A DNA stretch of 13,601 bases from PALSA-607 sp036509315 (lineage in GTDB: Bacteria > Actinomycetota > Actinomycetes > Acidothermales > Acidothermaceae). This document shows, piece after piece, positions 1 to 7,835 of this stretch (the first letter of the stretch is position 1; every line of letters starts with the position of its first letter). The position numbers and the translations under genes were made by a program. The DNA lies in assembly GCA_036509315.1 (NCBI GenBank), contig DATCFU010000126.1, positions 1-13,601 on the forward strand, given 5' to 3'. Under the pieces are notes generated by a model that was not told where the DNA came from, searched no databases, and saw only the letters and a list, made by a program, of their open reading frames with translations.

Positions 1-568
1 GCTGCGACTTGTCTGACTGCGACAGGGGAGTGCCCGCCCTGCGACCAATCGGAATCACGTCGGCGGTTGCTGTCCCGAACTCGGAGCCGAACCCGGTACC
101 AAAATCCGAACTGTGTAGGGCATCGGTCAGCCGACCTAAGAGCAGGAGCCGCGCGGCCAGCTCGTCGGCCAGAGCTGCACGCAGTGTCTCTTCCAACCCG
201 CGAACCGCGTCCTCGCTCACAGAGCGACCAGCTGCCCGCGCCAACGTCCGCGCCTGCTGGACCAGCACGTACATCACTTTTTGTTGCTGCCGGGATAATT
301 CCCGCAGCTGATCGCCGTCCAGATTCTGGGTCGCGTCGCGTAACGCGGCGCCAAGTTCCAGCAATGGCTCTAGCTCAGCGCGGTGTGCGCGGACCAGCTG
401 ATTCGCCAGCCAGGCCGTCACCGTCGGCTTGCCCAACGCGTGGATGCCGGCTGCCGTCTCGCGATTGCCAGCTGCCTTGGCCGCTTTCTCATACCGCGTC
501 CGGACGGCGGTGAACTCTTGGAGTGGTAGCCCGTAGAGCTCGTCGGCGATCTCGTCGATGTCGGGCAT
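1..568 (-). CDS. Conserved actinobacterial hypothetical protein (3' end off window)
   Basis: An open frame starts at ATG 568 (reverse strand) and reads without a stop to the left edge, giving at least 189 residues, so the C-terminus is missing. The protein begins MPDIDEIADELYGLPLQEF and looks fully helical and charged, with no signal peptide or membrane segment. The early part (LPLQEFTAVRTRYEKAAKAA, then a KPTVTAWLANQLVR-like segment around residues 48-61) resembles a widespread actinobacterial hypothetical family with the pattern LP-x-x-F-x-A-R ... L-x-x-P-T-x-x-A-W-x-x-N-x-L-x-R. I know no function for that family. The gene lies 73 bp downstream of the HD-GYP gene on the same strand and could be cotranscribed with it. 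A purine-rich stretch (GGGGCAGGA) about 9 nt upstream could serve as ribosome binding site. Rightward frames over this segment are shadows. Confidence 0.72.
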   Translation of the reverse strand, partial: MPDIDEIADELYGLPLQEFTAVRTRYEKAAKAAGNRETAAGIHALGKPTVTAWLANQLVRAHRAELEPLLELGAALRDATQNLDGDQLRELSRQQQKVMYVLVQQARTLARAAGRSVSEDAVRGLEETLRAALADELAARLLLLGRLTDALHSSDFGTGFGSEFGTATADVIPIGRRAGTPLSQSDKSQ

Positions 569-641
569 GCCGTCAATCCTGCCCCAGTTCAGACGGCCAC
601 GATGTCGACGAGCCGCGGCCCCTGCGTTACGTGTCGGCGAC

Positions 642-2630
642 TTACGGCTCGGTACCCCAGATCAAACTGCCGTTCGCGTAGGCCGTGATGTGAGTCCACG
701 CCTGCGACGTCATGCTCGATCCGTAGCTGTAGTCGTTCGACTGATTGAACAGGGCCAAGTTGGCTTGGGTGATCCGCTGCTGGATCAGCCCGGTGCTTGC
801 GCCGGGCGCGAGCATGCCGCTGAGTTGCAGCTGCAAGTAGTGGTCGGCGTTGTGGCCGCCGGTCTTCACGAACGTGCTGGTAATCGTGCCGCATCCGGCC
901 GCCGCGTAGGTGCACGTGTACCTCAGCGCTGGGTTGCTGTTGTCGGCCGTGAACCAGTACCGCACCGTCACGGTCGCCAGATCGATTGGCTTCGCGCTCT
1001 TGTTGACGACCTCGATCTCCGGCATGAGCTGCGTCGTCAACGGCAGCGGGCCCGCGTCGGCGTAGTTCACTTGCACGGCACCGGCTGTGGGTGGCGCAGG
1101 CGGCGCCGGCGGAGTCGGAGTTGGAGTCGGAGTCGGAGGTGCTGTCGGAACAACCGGCGCGGTCGGTGTCGGCTTCGGTGCCGCCGGCGGCGGGACGACG
1201 GGTGCTTTGGCGGACGGCGGGGGCGTGACCGTCGTCTTCGGCGCAGGCGTCGGTGCGGGCTTGGTGGGGCCAGCGGAGGTCTTGCTCGCGGGCGTGGTGG
1301 CCGTCTTCGCCGCGGGCGACCGTGTCGGCGCCCCGGTGGTTCTAGGTGAGGTGACGGTTGCTTTGGGTGTAGGTATCGCGCTGACGTGACTGACGGCGCG
1401 TGCGCTGGCCACGACCTGCGCTGGAGCCGCGCTCGGCGATCCGACAGCGACCGCCGGTGTCGCCGACCGGGCGACCGGCTGCGGAGTTGGCGCTGGGTTG
1501 GTGGGTACTGCTGCGACCGCGACACCCGCAACGCTCGCCGCCGCCACGCCAGCGACGCCGGTAGCGGCCTGCGCAGCCATGCCGGCACCCGTCAACGATG
1601 GAGCGGATCCGATGAACGGCAACCCGGTCAGCCACGATGCCGGCCCCATGGCCCACGCGAGCTTCGGAGCCGATACCGCGAGCAGCGCCCGCACAACATC
1701 TGGGTCGAATTGGCGGCCGCTGAAACGCACCAGTTCCTCGAGCCCGGCGGCGCGGGTGCGCGCTTTCTTGTACGGACGCGCCGCTGTCATGGTTTCGAAC
1801 GAGTCGGCGACCGCGACGATGCGGCCGGCGAGTGAGATGTCCGTTCCGCCTAGCCCGCGCGGGTACCCGGTGCCGTCGAAGTGCTCGTGATGCTCGGCGA
1901 TGGCGAGACCCCAAGGACCCAACCACGGCAAGAGGTCAGCGGCGAGTTCCGCCCCGTCGTCCGGGTGTCGGCGTATTGCGTCCCACTCAGACCTCGAGAG
2001 CTTCGCCGGCTTGTTCAACACCGACGCCGGGATCCGCAACTTGCCGATGTCGTGCAACAGCGCGGCCCAGCGGAGGCGGTCGACGCCTGCGGTGGGTAGG
2101 TGGAGTTCGGCGGCGATCATGTCGGTGTACACGCGGACCCGCTCGGAGTGGCCGCGGGTGTGCCGATCATGTGCCCGGAGCGAGCCGACGAGAGCCAGGA
2201 TCTGTTCCGCCGCCGTGGCGACGTCGCCGCGCTCTCGGGGACTGCCCTTCTCTGACAGCGACTTCAGTGCCCGAAGATCGCCGGCCTTTCTGGCGATCGC
2301 GAATCGGGTCGGTGCGCGGCCGGGGAACAGCACCGCGAGATCCAGGAGAGCTGCAAGGGGTGTCAGTCGGCGCGCGGCGCGGTCTGCCGCCCACAGCGCG
2401 ACGAGCGAACTGGCCAGCACCAACGTCCACCAGCCAGCGACCAACACGAGGGAGCCAGAACGCGGCCGAGGCGCCGCGCGGCTGACGACGGCCATGACGA
2501 CGATGGCCGCGATGACAGGCGCGATGACGATGCCAGCGCGCAACGACCAGGCGGCAACGCGTCGGCTTTCCCACCGTGTCTCTTCCAGGGCGGGGGCAGC
2601 CGGATCTGGGGTGTCCGCGTCAACAGCCAA
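642..2630 (-). CDS. Membrane HD-GYP c-di-GMP phosphodiesterase fused to an extracellular CBM3 module
   Basis: 662 residues. Order seen: short N-terminal tail; two hydrophobic segments (about 28-50 and 60-82); HD-GYP domain (about 145-320); a third hydrophobic Ala/Val/Gly segment (about 349-375); a Pro/Thr/Ala-rich linker (about 375-518); a C-terminal domain (519-662). The HD-GYP signatures are complete: H157/H161, HDIGK at 193-197, HHEHFDGTGYP at 247-257 and D276 before a TAARPYK motif. This predicts hydrolysis of c-di-GMP. The last 144 residues match family-3 cellulose-binding modules: VTVRYWFT, LAPGAST, FNQSNDYSYGSS and the closing NGSLIWGTEP. With an N-in start, the three membrane segments put the phosphodiesterase in the cytoplasm and the linker plus CBM3 outside. 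Two cysteines in the module (about 573 and 580) fit an exported fold. The start is TTG 2630, with GGGAGGGG just upstream (2635-2642). Glucan sensing is inference; the domains are clear. Confidence 0.9.
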   Translation of the reverse strand: MAVDADTPDPAAPALEETRWESRRVAAWSLRAGIVIAPVIAAIVVMAVVSRAAPRPRSGSLVLVAGWWTLVLASSLVALWAADRAARRLTPLAALLDLAVLFPGRAPTRFAIARKAGDLRALKSLSEKGSPRERGDVATAAEQILALVGSLRAHDRHTRGHSERVRVYTDMIAAELHLPTAGVDRLRWAALLHDIGKLRIPASVLNKPAKLSRSEWDAIRRHPDDGAELAADLLPWLGPWGLAIAEHHEHFDGTGYPRGLGGTDISLAGRIVAVADSFETMTAARPYKKARTRAAGLEELVRFSGRQFDPDVVRALLAVSAPKLAWAMGPASWLTGLPFIGSAPSLTGAGMAAQAATGVAGVAAASVAGVAVAAVPTNPAPTPQPVARSATPAVAVGSPSAAPAQVVASARAVSHVSAIPTPKATVTSPRTTGAPTRSPAAKTATTPASKTSAGPTKPAPTPAPKTTVTPPPSAKAPVVPPPAAPKPTPTAPVVPTAPPTPTPTPTPPAPPAPPTAGAVQVNYADAGPLPLTTQLMPEIEVVNKSAKPIDLATVTVRYWFTADNSNPALRYTCTYAAAGCGTITSTFVKTGGHNADHYLQLQLSGMLAPGASTGLIQQRITQANLALFNQSNDYSYGSSMTSQAWTHITAYANGSLIWGTEP
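1111..1140. repeat. GGAGTC-type tandem hexamer repeat in the linker coding region
   Basis: Four tandem hexamers (GGAGTC, GGAGTT, GGAGTC, GGAGTC) followed by a degenerate fifth. On the reverse strand they encode the alternating Pro-Thr tract of the HD-GYP-CBM3 linker. The in-frame 6-bp unit means copy number can change by slippage without breaking the frame, so linker length may vary between strains (inference). Confidence 0.7.
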
Positions 2631-2915
2631 CGAACCCCTCCCGATGTCTTCCTCTAGTCGTCGGCAGTTGGCTCACAAATGTTGAGTGGCGCAGGTGGTG
2701 CCGAACCCGACAACCACTGCCGGACGAACGGGCAAACGCTCGGTCGCCTACGGTGGCGAGGTCGATGTCTTCCTGCGATGCGTTCCGCCAGACGCCGCGG
2801 TCGCTCGGGCGCGGGTTCGCGCAACTCGGGAGTCCCGGCGGGCCGCTGCCCGAGCGCTCGCGACCTCTCAGAGCGGGGGTCTGCCGGCCGATAAGGCGGG
2901 GACAAGGGAGTAGCG
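2631..2915. promoter_or_regulatory. Shared divergent control region of the HD-GYP and GGDEF-EAL genes
   Basis: This 285-bp gap separates two divergently transcribed c-di-GMP genes and must hold both promoters unless one is more distant. I could not assign -35/-10 boxes with confidence. Visible structure is a 12-bp direct repeat CGATGTCTTCCT at 2642-2653 and 2763-2774, and a 9-bp perfect inverted repeat CGCTCGGGC / GCCCGAGCG at 2802-2810 and 2848-2856. Clear ribosome binding sites flank it: GGGAGGGG (reverse, 2635-2642) for the TTG start at 2630, and AAGGGAG (2904-2910) for the ATG at 2916. No convincing small ORF was seen inside. Confidence 0.55.
2642..2774. repeat. 12-bp direct repeat pair (CGATGTCTTCCT)
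   Basis: Copies lie at 2642-2653 and 2763-2774, 121 bp apart. The first abuts the ribosome binding site of the HD-GYP gene; the second lies about 140 bp upstream of the GGDEF-EAL start. A perfect 12-bp repeat is unlikely by chance in a 285-bp gap, so it may be a regulator binding site serving both genes. No known regulator is recognised. Confidence 0.5.
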
Positions 2916-4970
2916 ATGCCGGCCAGGCACGGCCCGACGCTCGACGATCGCCCCAGCACGAGGACCAAGAGGCCAGGTATCAATCTGGTACAACTGGTGG
3001 CCTCGGCATGCCTGGCGGTCGCTTTGCTTGCGCTCTCTGGAGTCGCGACCTGGTCGGCGTTCAAGACCAGCGCCGCCGCGAAGACATCGACCGATGCAGG
3101 CCGTCTCGCCGACGCTTACAACGTCGCGCGTTTCGACATCGGCGCTGAGGAGTCCCTCGAACGCAAGTACCGGCTCGAGCCCAGTGCCGAGATTCGTCAA
3201 GAACACCTCGCGGCGAAGACCGACCTCGACGCGGCGTTGGCCCTCGTGAGCCGCGACGGCGATGCGGCTGATCGGGCGATCGCGGCTGACGTCACCGCAC
3301 GCAACGCCATCCACCTGATCGCGACCGCACAAATGTTTGCAGCGGTCGACCGTACAGATCCGACCGCGGCAACTGCCATCGACCACAACGGCGTCGATCC
3401 AGTGTTCAACGTGATGCAGACGATCGTGTACAACCAAGCCGCCGTCCAGAGTGGGATCGAGGCGAAGGCCAACGAGCGGCTGCTGAGCACCGAGAGCCTT
3501 GCGCGGTGGGCGACGTCGCTGGCGGTCGGAGTCGGCGCGGTACTCCTCCTGCTCTTCAGTCGGCTGCGCAGGCAATCGACCAAGGTGCGCCGTGCGCAAT
3601 CCGACCTGAATGCATATCAGGCGACCCATGACGAGCTGACCGGTCTGCCCAACCGGGGGCTGTTTGCCACGCTCCTGGAGAGTGCGCTGAAGCAGGCCCG
3701 CGAGAGCGACGGCACGGTCGCGGTCGTCCTCCTGGATCTCGACCGGTTCAAGGACATCAACGACACACTCGGCCACCGCTACGGCGACTACTTGTTGCAA
3801 CAGATCGGTCCGCGCATCAGCGCTGTCTTGCGGGACGTCGATGTGCTGGCGAGGTTGGGTGGTGACGAGTTCGTCTTGCTGTTCCCTTCTCGGGCCACCG
3901 GCCAGGCCGCGATCCACGCCGCGATGGATTTGACCAGGCGGATCCTTGACGCTCTGCACGAGCCATTCATGGTGGACGACGTGTCGTTGGCCGTCGAGGC
4001 CAGCGCCGGAATTGTCGTCTGGCCTGCGCACGGCGACACCGGCGACCTCTTGTTGCAGCATGCCGACATCGCGATGTACCTCGCGAAATCACGCCACGAG
4101 GACGTCGCGCTCTACAACAGCGCGCTCGACGGTCACAACCCCCGCAAGCTCACTTTGCTGTCGCAGTTGCGTGGCGCCGTCGACAACGGCGAATTGATCC
4201 TGCACTTCCAACCGCTGGTCGACTTCGGCAGCGGGGCGGTTGTCGGCGCTGAGGCGCTCGTACGGTGGAATCACCCCGACGAGGGCTTGCTGCCGCCCGG
4301 TGAATTCGTGCCGCTTGCCGAGGGTAGCGGGTTCATCCACGAGCTCACGCGTTTCGTGCTGCACGCGGCGTGCGAGCAGGCGAAGCTGTGGGAGATCCGC
4401 GGGGCGCCACTCGTGGTATCGGTGAACATCTCCGCGCGGTGTCTGCTCGACACCGGACTGCCGCAGCAAGTGGCCGCGACTCTGCTCGCAACCGGTCTGC
4501 CCTCGCACCTGCTCAAGCTCGAACTCACCGAAACAGCGATCATTGCCGACCCCGACCGCGCCCGGTCGATCATCGGCAGGCTGCACACGCTCGGCGTCGC
4601 GTTGTCGGTTGACGACTTCGGAACCGGCTACACATCGTTGTCTTCGTTGCGTGACCTGCCGGTGCAGGAGTTCAAGATCGACCGTTCATTCGTCACGAAC
4701 ATGGTCACGAATCCCAAGGACGCAATCATCGTCCGCACCGGCGTAGAGCTAGCTCGCCGGCTTGGCCTCGACTCCGTCGCCGAAGGCATCGAGGACGCCG
4801 AGACGTACGCCGCTCTTGCTGCGCTGGGCTGCACGATCGCGCAAGGCTTCCACCTCGGCGCACCGATGCCAAGCGATGACTTCGACAGTTGGCTCGCTGG
4901 CTGGAATGTCGCTCAGGAACTTGCAGGGCAAGCGGTCTTTGCTGAGCCGACGCTCGCGCCCAACAGATAG
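2916..4970 (+). CDS. Membrane GGDEF-EAL protein (diguanylate cyclase / c-di-GMP phosphodiesterase)
   Basis: 684 residues with two hydrophobic segments (about 22-48 and 196-215) enclosing a roughly 150-residue, mostly helical extracytoplasmic region of no recognised sensor family. The GGDEF domain (about 231-395) has an intact GGDEF at 315-319 and, five residues before it, RDVD at 306-309, the product-binding inhibitory I-site. The EAL domain (about 410-665) keeps E of EAL at 446, the NIS Asn, the ELTE Glu, DDFGTGY from 566, the KID Lys, the AEGIE Glu and the AQGF Gln. Both halves therefore look catalytically competent, and the net activity cannot be predicted. ATG 2916 is preceded by AAGGGAG with a 5-nt spacer. 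It is divergent from the HD-GYP gene, suggesting paired control of c-di-GMP. Its end runs close to a convergent gene remnant and the mannosyltransferase gene. Confidence 0.94.
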   Translation: MPARHGPTLDDRPSTRTKRPGINLVQLVASACLAVALLALSGVATWSAFKTSAAAKTSTDAGRLADAYNVARFDIGAEESLERKYRLEPSAEIRQEHLAAKTDLDAALALVSRDGDAADRAIAADVTARNAIHLIATAQMFAAVDRTDPTAATAIDHNGVDPVFNVMQTIVYNQAAVQSGIEAKANERLLSTESLARWATSLAVGVGAVLLLLFSRLRRQSTKVRRAQSDLNAYQATHDELTGLPNRGLFATLLESALKQARESDGTVAVVLLDLDRFKDINDTLGHRYGDYLLQQIGPRISAVLRDVDVLARLGGDEFVLLFPSRATGQAAIHAAMDLTRRILDALHEPFMVDDVSLAVEASAGIVVWPAHGDTGDLLLQHADIAMYLAKSRHEDVALYNSALDGHNPRKLTLLSQLRGAVDNGELILHFQPLVDFGSGAVVGAEALVRWNHPDEGLLPPGEFVPLAEGSGFIHELTRFVLHAACEQAKLWEIRGAPLVVSVNISARCLLDTGLPQQVAATLLATGLPSHLLKLELTETAIIADPDRARSIIGRLHTLGVALSVDDFGTGYTSLSSLRDLPVQEFKIDRSFVTNMVTNPKDAIIVRTGVELARRLGLDSVAEGIEDAETYAALAALGCTIAQGFHLGAPMPSDDFDSWLAGWNVAQELAGQAVFAEPTLAPNR

Positions 4971-4971
4971 A

Positions 4972-5078
4972 CCGTTGTTGCGAAGCGTGTTGTCGTGCGA
5001 GTTCTCTTTGACGTCCAAGCACTCCGATCCGTACGTGTCGATGACGTTGTTGGCGATCAGTTGTCGCCGTGTTGTCAT
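4972..5078 (-). pseudogene. Remnant of a right-handed parallel beta-helix protein
   Basis: The reverse strand of the gap between the GGDEF-EAL and mannosyltransferase genes encodes, after ATG 5078, about 35 residues containing LIANNVIDTYGSECLDVKEN and then HDNTLRNNG. This N-x-I / ECxDxKE / N-T-x-x-N-N pattern is typical of beta-helix rungs in pectate-lyase-like and other right-handed parallel beta-helix proteins. The frame continues to about 4749 but from 4970 on is antisense to the EAL coding end and loses the pattern, so only a fragment is supported. It lies 12 nt after the mannosyltransferase stop and in its frame. Most likely a decayed or truncated gene; a chance resemblance is possible because the match is short. 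Confidence 0.45.
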
Positions 5079-5090
5079 CGGCGCGGGCGG

Positions 5091-6722
5091 CTATGAGCCC
5101 TTGTCTTCGATCCAGCTGTGGAACCACATCCGGTCGACCCAACCACCGACGAACGGGACCGTTCGGGCGCTGAGGATCGGCCAGAAATAGAAGAACATGA
5201 TCGCAACGATGAGTACGTACGAGCCACCGACGATGGTGCCAGTTCGTCGTCTTCGTATCGACGCAGTCGCCGGCCCTATCATGTAGCCGATCGTGACCGC
5301 GATCGCGATTGACAGGAACGGCAGCAGCGGCAGCGCGTAGAAGAAGAACATCGTGCGCTTGAATTGATGCAGCCACGGCGCGTACGAACAAAGGAACGGC
5401 AGTAGCAGTGCGCCGCCACGCCAGTCGCGCTTGGCGATCAGGTAGATCATGAAGCACATGACAGGGATCGACACCCACCAGATTGCTGGCGTGCCGAGGT
5501 CGTAAATCATCCGCGCACAGCCGAGACCGCCGGTGTGACAGCCAGCCGCCGGCGGGTGCGGGTAGTTCGCGTAGTACAACACCGGCCGTGCATCGAACAG
5601 CCAACCCCACGCGTTCTCGCGGTAGGCGTGATACGAGTCGAGCGTCTCGTGGAACTTCAACGCTTCCGCGTGGTAGTGCCACAGACTTCTGATGGCCGCT
5701 GGGATGAAGCCGAAGTCGGTGCCACGGCCCTTCGCCCACTCGCGGTCGTAGGCGTACTTAGGCCCGTTGAGGAACCAGCCGGTCCATGACGCGGTGTAGA
5801 CGACGACCGGGGTCGCGGTCATCCAACTCAGTGACGGCACGAGGTCGCGCATCAGTGTTGCCCTGAATGGCTTTTCGACGCCGATCGCTCGACGCGCGCC
5901 CATCGTCCAGAAGAACGCGAGCAGTCCAAACGACGGGATCAGATAAGCGCCGTCCCACTTGGTGGCACACGCGCAGCCGACGGTCACCCCGCAGGCAAGT
6001 AGCCACCAACGCATGCCGGTATGCGGACCGTACTTGCTGGCGCTCCCGTTCGTGTTGTTTGTGGCGCGATCGGCGAGCCGGCCGCGCACCTGATCTCGAT
6101 CGAGAATCAAGCAGGCGAAGCCAACCACCGTCCAGAACATCAAGAAGATGTCGAGCATCGCGACGCGGCTCTGCACGTACTCGAGACCGTCAAGGCTAAA
6201 GACGAGGCCCGCGACGCAACCCAGCAAGTTCGACCGAGTCATGCGGCGTGCAGTACGAGCGACGATCAGGACGGCGAGGGTGCCGACGATCGCGGACATG
6301 AAACGCCAGCCGAAGGTGCTCGTGAAGTTCGGGTCGCCGACGATCCATTCGCCGAGTGCGATCATCCACTTGCCCAAGGGTGGATGCACGACGTAGCCGG
6401 GGCCGTTGTTCGTCGTGTTCAGCTCGACGCCGTAGTGGAACAGACTCCACGAGTCGTGCGTGTAGTAGACCTCGTCGAACACGCACGCCTTCGGACCGCT
6501 AGGCGCATTGCACAGTTGGGCGAGGGTGCTCCCGCTGCCGCCAGGGACCGAGAGGCGGTTGAACCGCAGGAAACCGGCGAGCAGCGTGACCGCGAGCGGC
6601 CCAAGCCAGCCCCATAGCCGGCTGCCGGGGAAGGGCGGGACGAGTCTTTCTCTCAGCGTTTCGCTGGGTGGGAGCGCCGGGGTCCGGGGGAGCTCGACGG
6701 AGGTGGCGGCCACGTCGCTCAT
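5091..6722 (-). CDS. pmt: Protein O-mannosyltransferase (GT39, Pmt family)
   Basis: 543 residues from ATG 6722, an integral membrane glycosyltransferase with roughly ten hydrophobic segments. Family features: the first extracytoplasmic loop carries FDEVYY with the catalytic Asp-Glu pair (residues 83-84), followed by HPPLGKWM (113-120) and GWRFMSAIVGTL. Later come ATKWDG, FHETLDSYH and the aromatic WGWLFDARPVLYY segment. The enzyme transfers mannose from polyprenyl-phosphate-mannose to Ser/Thr of proteins crossing the membrane, as for the Mycobacterium tuberculosis homologue Rv1002c. Two cysteines (71 and 80) sit in a loop just before the catalytic pair, and another pair lies in a later loop. 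The frame extends upstream to 6854, but that extra part is Pro/Ala-rich, runs through the hairpin at 6801-6840 and is unlikely to be translated. No strong ribosome binding site precedes 6722. The family is certain; the start is less so. Confidence 0.92.
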   Translation of the reverse strand: MSDVAATSVELPRTPALPPSETLRERLVPPFPGSRLWGWLGPLAVTLLAGFLRFNRLSVPGGSGSTLAQLCNAPSGPKACVFDEVYYTHDSWSLFHYGVELNTTNNGPGYVVHPPLGKWMIALGEWIVGDPNFTSTFGWRFMSAIVGTLAVLIVARTARRMTRSNLLGCVAGLVFSLDGLEYVQSRVAMLDIFLMFWTVVGFACLILDRDQVRGRLADRATNNTNGSASKYGPHTGMRWWLLACGVTVGCACATKWDGAYLIPSFGLLAFFWTMGARRAIGVEKPFRATLMRDLVPSLSWMTATPVVVYTASWTGWFLNGPKYAYDREWAKGRGTDFGFIPAAIRSLWHYHAEALKFHETLDSYHAYRENAWGWLFDARPVLYYANYPHPPAAGCHTGGLGCARMIYDLGTPAIWWVSIPVMCFMIYLIAKRDWRGGALLLPFLCSYAPWLHQFKRTMFFFYALPLLPFLSIAIAVTIGYMIGPATASIRRRRTGTIVGGSYVLIVAIMFFYFWPILSARTVPFVGGWVDRMWFHSWIEDKGS

Positions 6723-6800
6723 CGTATTGGCCCGCGTTTGCTGCGGGGCGGACGGCGGCCCTGTCGTCGGCGCGGCTCCCGCCGTCCCGCTCGCTGACCT

Positions 6801-6840
6801 TTGGTCTCCAACGGCCGTTAGAGCGACCGCTGGAGACCAA
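6801..6840. terminator. Hairpin, copy 1 of a two-copy palindromic element
   Basis: Arms of 14 bp (6801-6814 and 6827-6840, TTGGTCTCCAACGG / CCGCTGGAGACCAA, one mismatch) around a 12-nt loop. It starts 20 bp after the stop of the leftward AbiEi-like gene and lies before the mannosyltransferase start. No T-run follows, as is common for actinobacterial hairpin terminators. Its sequence is clearly related to the hairpin at 7882-7929, so it could instead be a dispersed REP-like element that doubles as a terminator. Confidence 0.6.
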
Positions 6841-6860
6841 CACTGCCGAGGCACGTCGAG

Positions 6861-7790
6861 TCAGGCGGCGTCGATCAGGCCGAAGGCGATGCCGGCCCGC
6901 CGAAGTTGCGCCTCGACGGCCTCGATGTCCACTTTGAAGGCGATGCTGGGGATGCGCAGGATGCGATCGCCGCCGATGACCAGGTCGTTTTGGCGTCGGG
7001 CGTCATCCCAGTAGTTCAGCGTCCGAAGATGCAGGGCCCCGTCGACCTCGACTGCGAAGGCGCCGAAGTCGGCGTCGAGGTACCTGCGGCGCCCGTCTGG
7101 GCCGTAGCGAATCGACTGCCGCAACGGCGGCGGCAGACCGACACGTCGCGCGATCTTGGTGAAGTCGATCTCGGAGAGTGAGCCTGCGCCGCCTTCGATG
7201 TCGATGACGACTGTGAGCAGGTCGGCACGATGGCGGATCGGCCCCGCCGCCAGGATCTCTTGCCTCAACATAGGCGCCGATATGAGCCGCTGTTGAACCG
7301 ACGCGGCGAGGAGAGCGCAAGCAATACGAGGGGACGACGTCCACGCGGCCGCGTCGACGAACGCCCTGGCGCGCTTGACTCGCGGAGGGCTCGCAAACGG
7401 ATCCAACTGCAACTCGTCGAGGCGCTCCGACCGGTGCCAACGCACACCCGGTATTGCGACGGGCTTGCTTCCGGCGGGGAGAAGGAGATCAATGGCGTCG
7501 GGCGCGAATCCCTTGAGCCCGTAGTCGCGCGCCGCGGTCCGGCCGGCGATCGCAGCGCGCCTTGGGGAGCCCAGGACTGCCGCCCATTGCCGCTGCTTTT
7601 CAGACGGGTCGCCGCCGTGCAGCACTACTGCGCGGCCGGCGAGTTGCCATAGACGAGCGAACACCATGCGCGTCACGGTGTGTCGATCAAAACCGCAGCT
7701 TGCGAGTTGGGCCCGACTTATGACGTCGCACTGGGCAGCGGCAATCGCGACTAACACGTCGTGGCGCTGGTAGACCGACAGTCTTGGCAT
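6861..7790 (-). CDS. DUF559 / AbiEi-like protein with PD-(D/E)xK-type nuclease fold
   Basis: 309 residues from ATG 7790; a GTG at 7811 would add seven. The N-terminal part (VISRAQLASCGFDRHTVTR, then RLWQLAGRAVVLHGG) is the winged-helix start seen in type IV toxin-antitoxin AbiEi-like proteins. The C-terminal part (YLDADFGAFAVEVDG, then H, D, R and LRIPS) has the Asp ... Glu-x-Asp-Gly ... His pattern of DUF559, a restriction-endonuclease-like fold. Such stand-alone proteins are very common in actinobacteria and largely uncharacterised. No AbiEii-type nucleotidyltransferase toxin gene lies beside it, so a working toxin-antitoxin pair is not supported here. A perfect 18-bp palindrome 46 bp upstream of the ATG could be an operator; AbiEi antitoxins are known to bind inverted repeats and repress their own promoter. 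Related hairpins flank the gene on both sides. Neither start has a clear ribosome binding site. Confidence 0.8.
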   Translation of the reverse strand: MPRLSVYQRHDVLVAIAAAQCDVISRAQLASCGFDRHTVTRMVFARLWQLAGRAVVLHGGDPSEKQRQWAAVLGSPRRAAIAGRTAARDYGLKGFAPDAIDLLLPAGSKPVAIPGVRWHRSERLDELQLDPFASPPRVKRARAFVDAAAWTSSPRIACALLAASVQQRLISAPMLRQEILAAGPIRHRADLLTVVIDIEGGAGSLSEIDFTKIARRVGLPPPLRQSIRYGPDGRRRYLDADFGAFAVEVDGALHLRTLNYWDDARRQNDLVIGGDRILRIPSIAFKVDIEAVEAQLRRAGIAFGLIDAA

Positions 7791-7835
7791 GACGGCACTG
7801 TGGCTCGCCACGAAAGTGCGGTGGGGAGTTGGCCG

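Noticed and set aside
558..1349. Long rightward Arg/Gly-rich open frame
   Set aside because: It is antisense to the linker and CBM3 part of the HD-GYP gene; the composition is an artefact of GC-rich third positions and no domain is visible.
2868..4061. 397-residue leftward open frame inside the GGDEF-EAL region
   Set aside because: The opposite strand encodes an unmistakable GGDEF-EAL protein; this frame shows only antisense composition.
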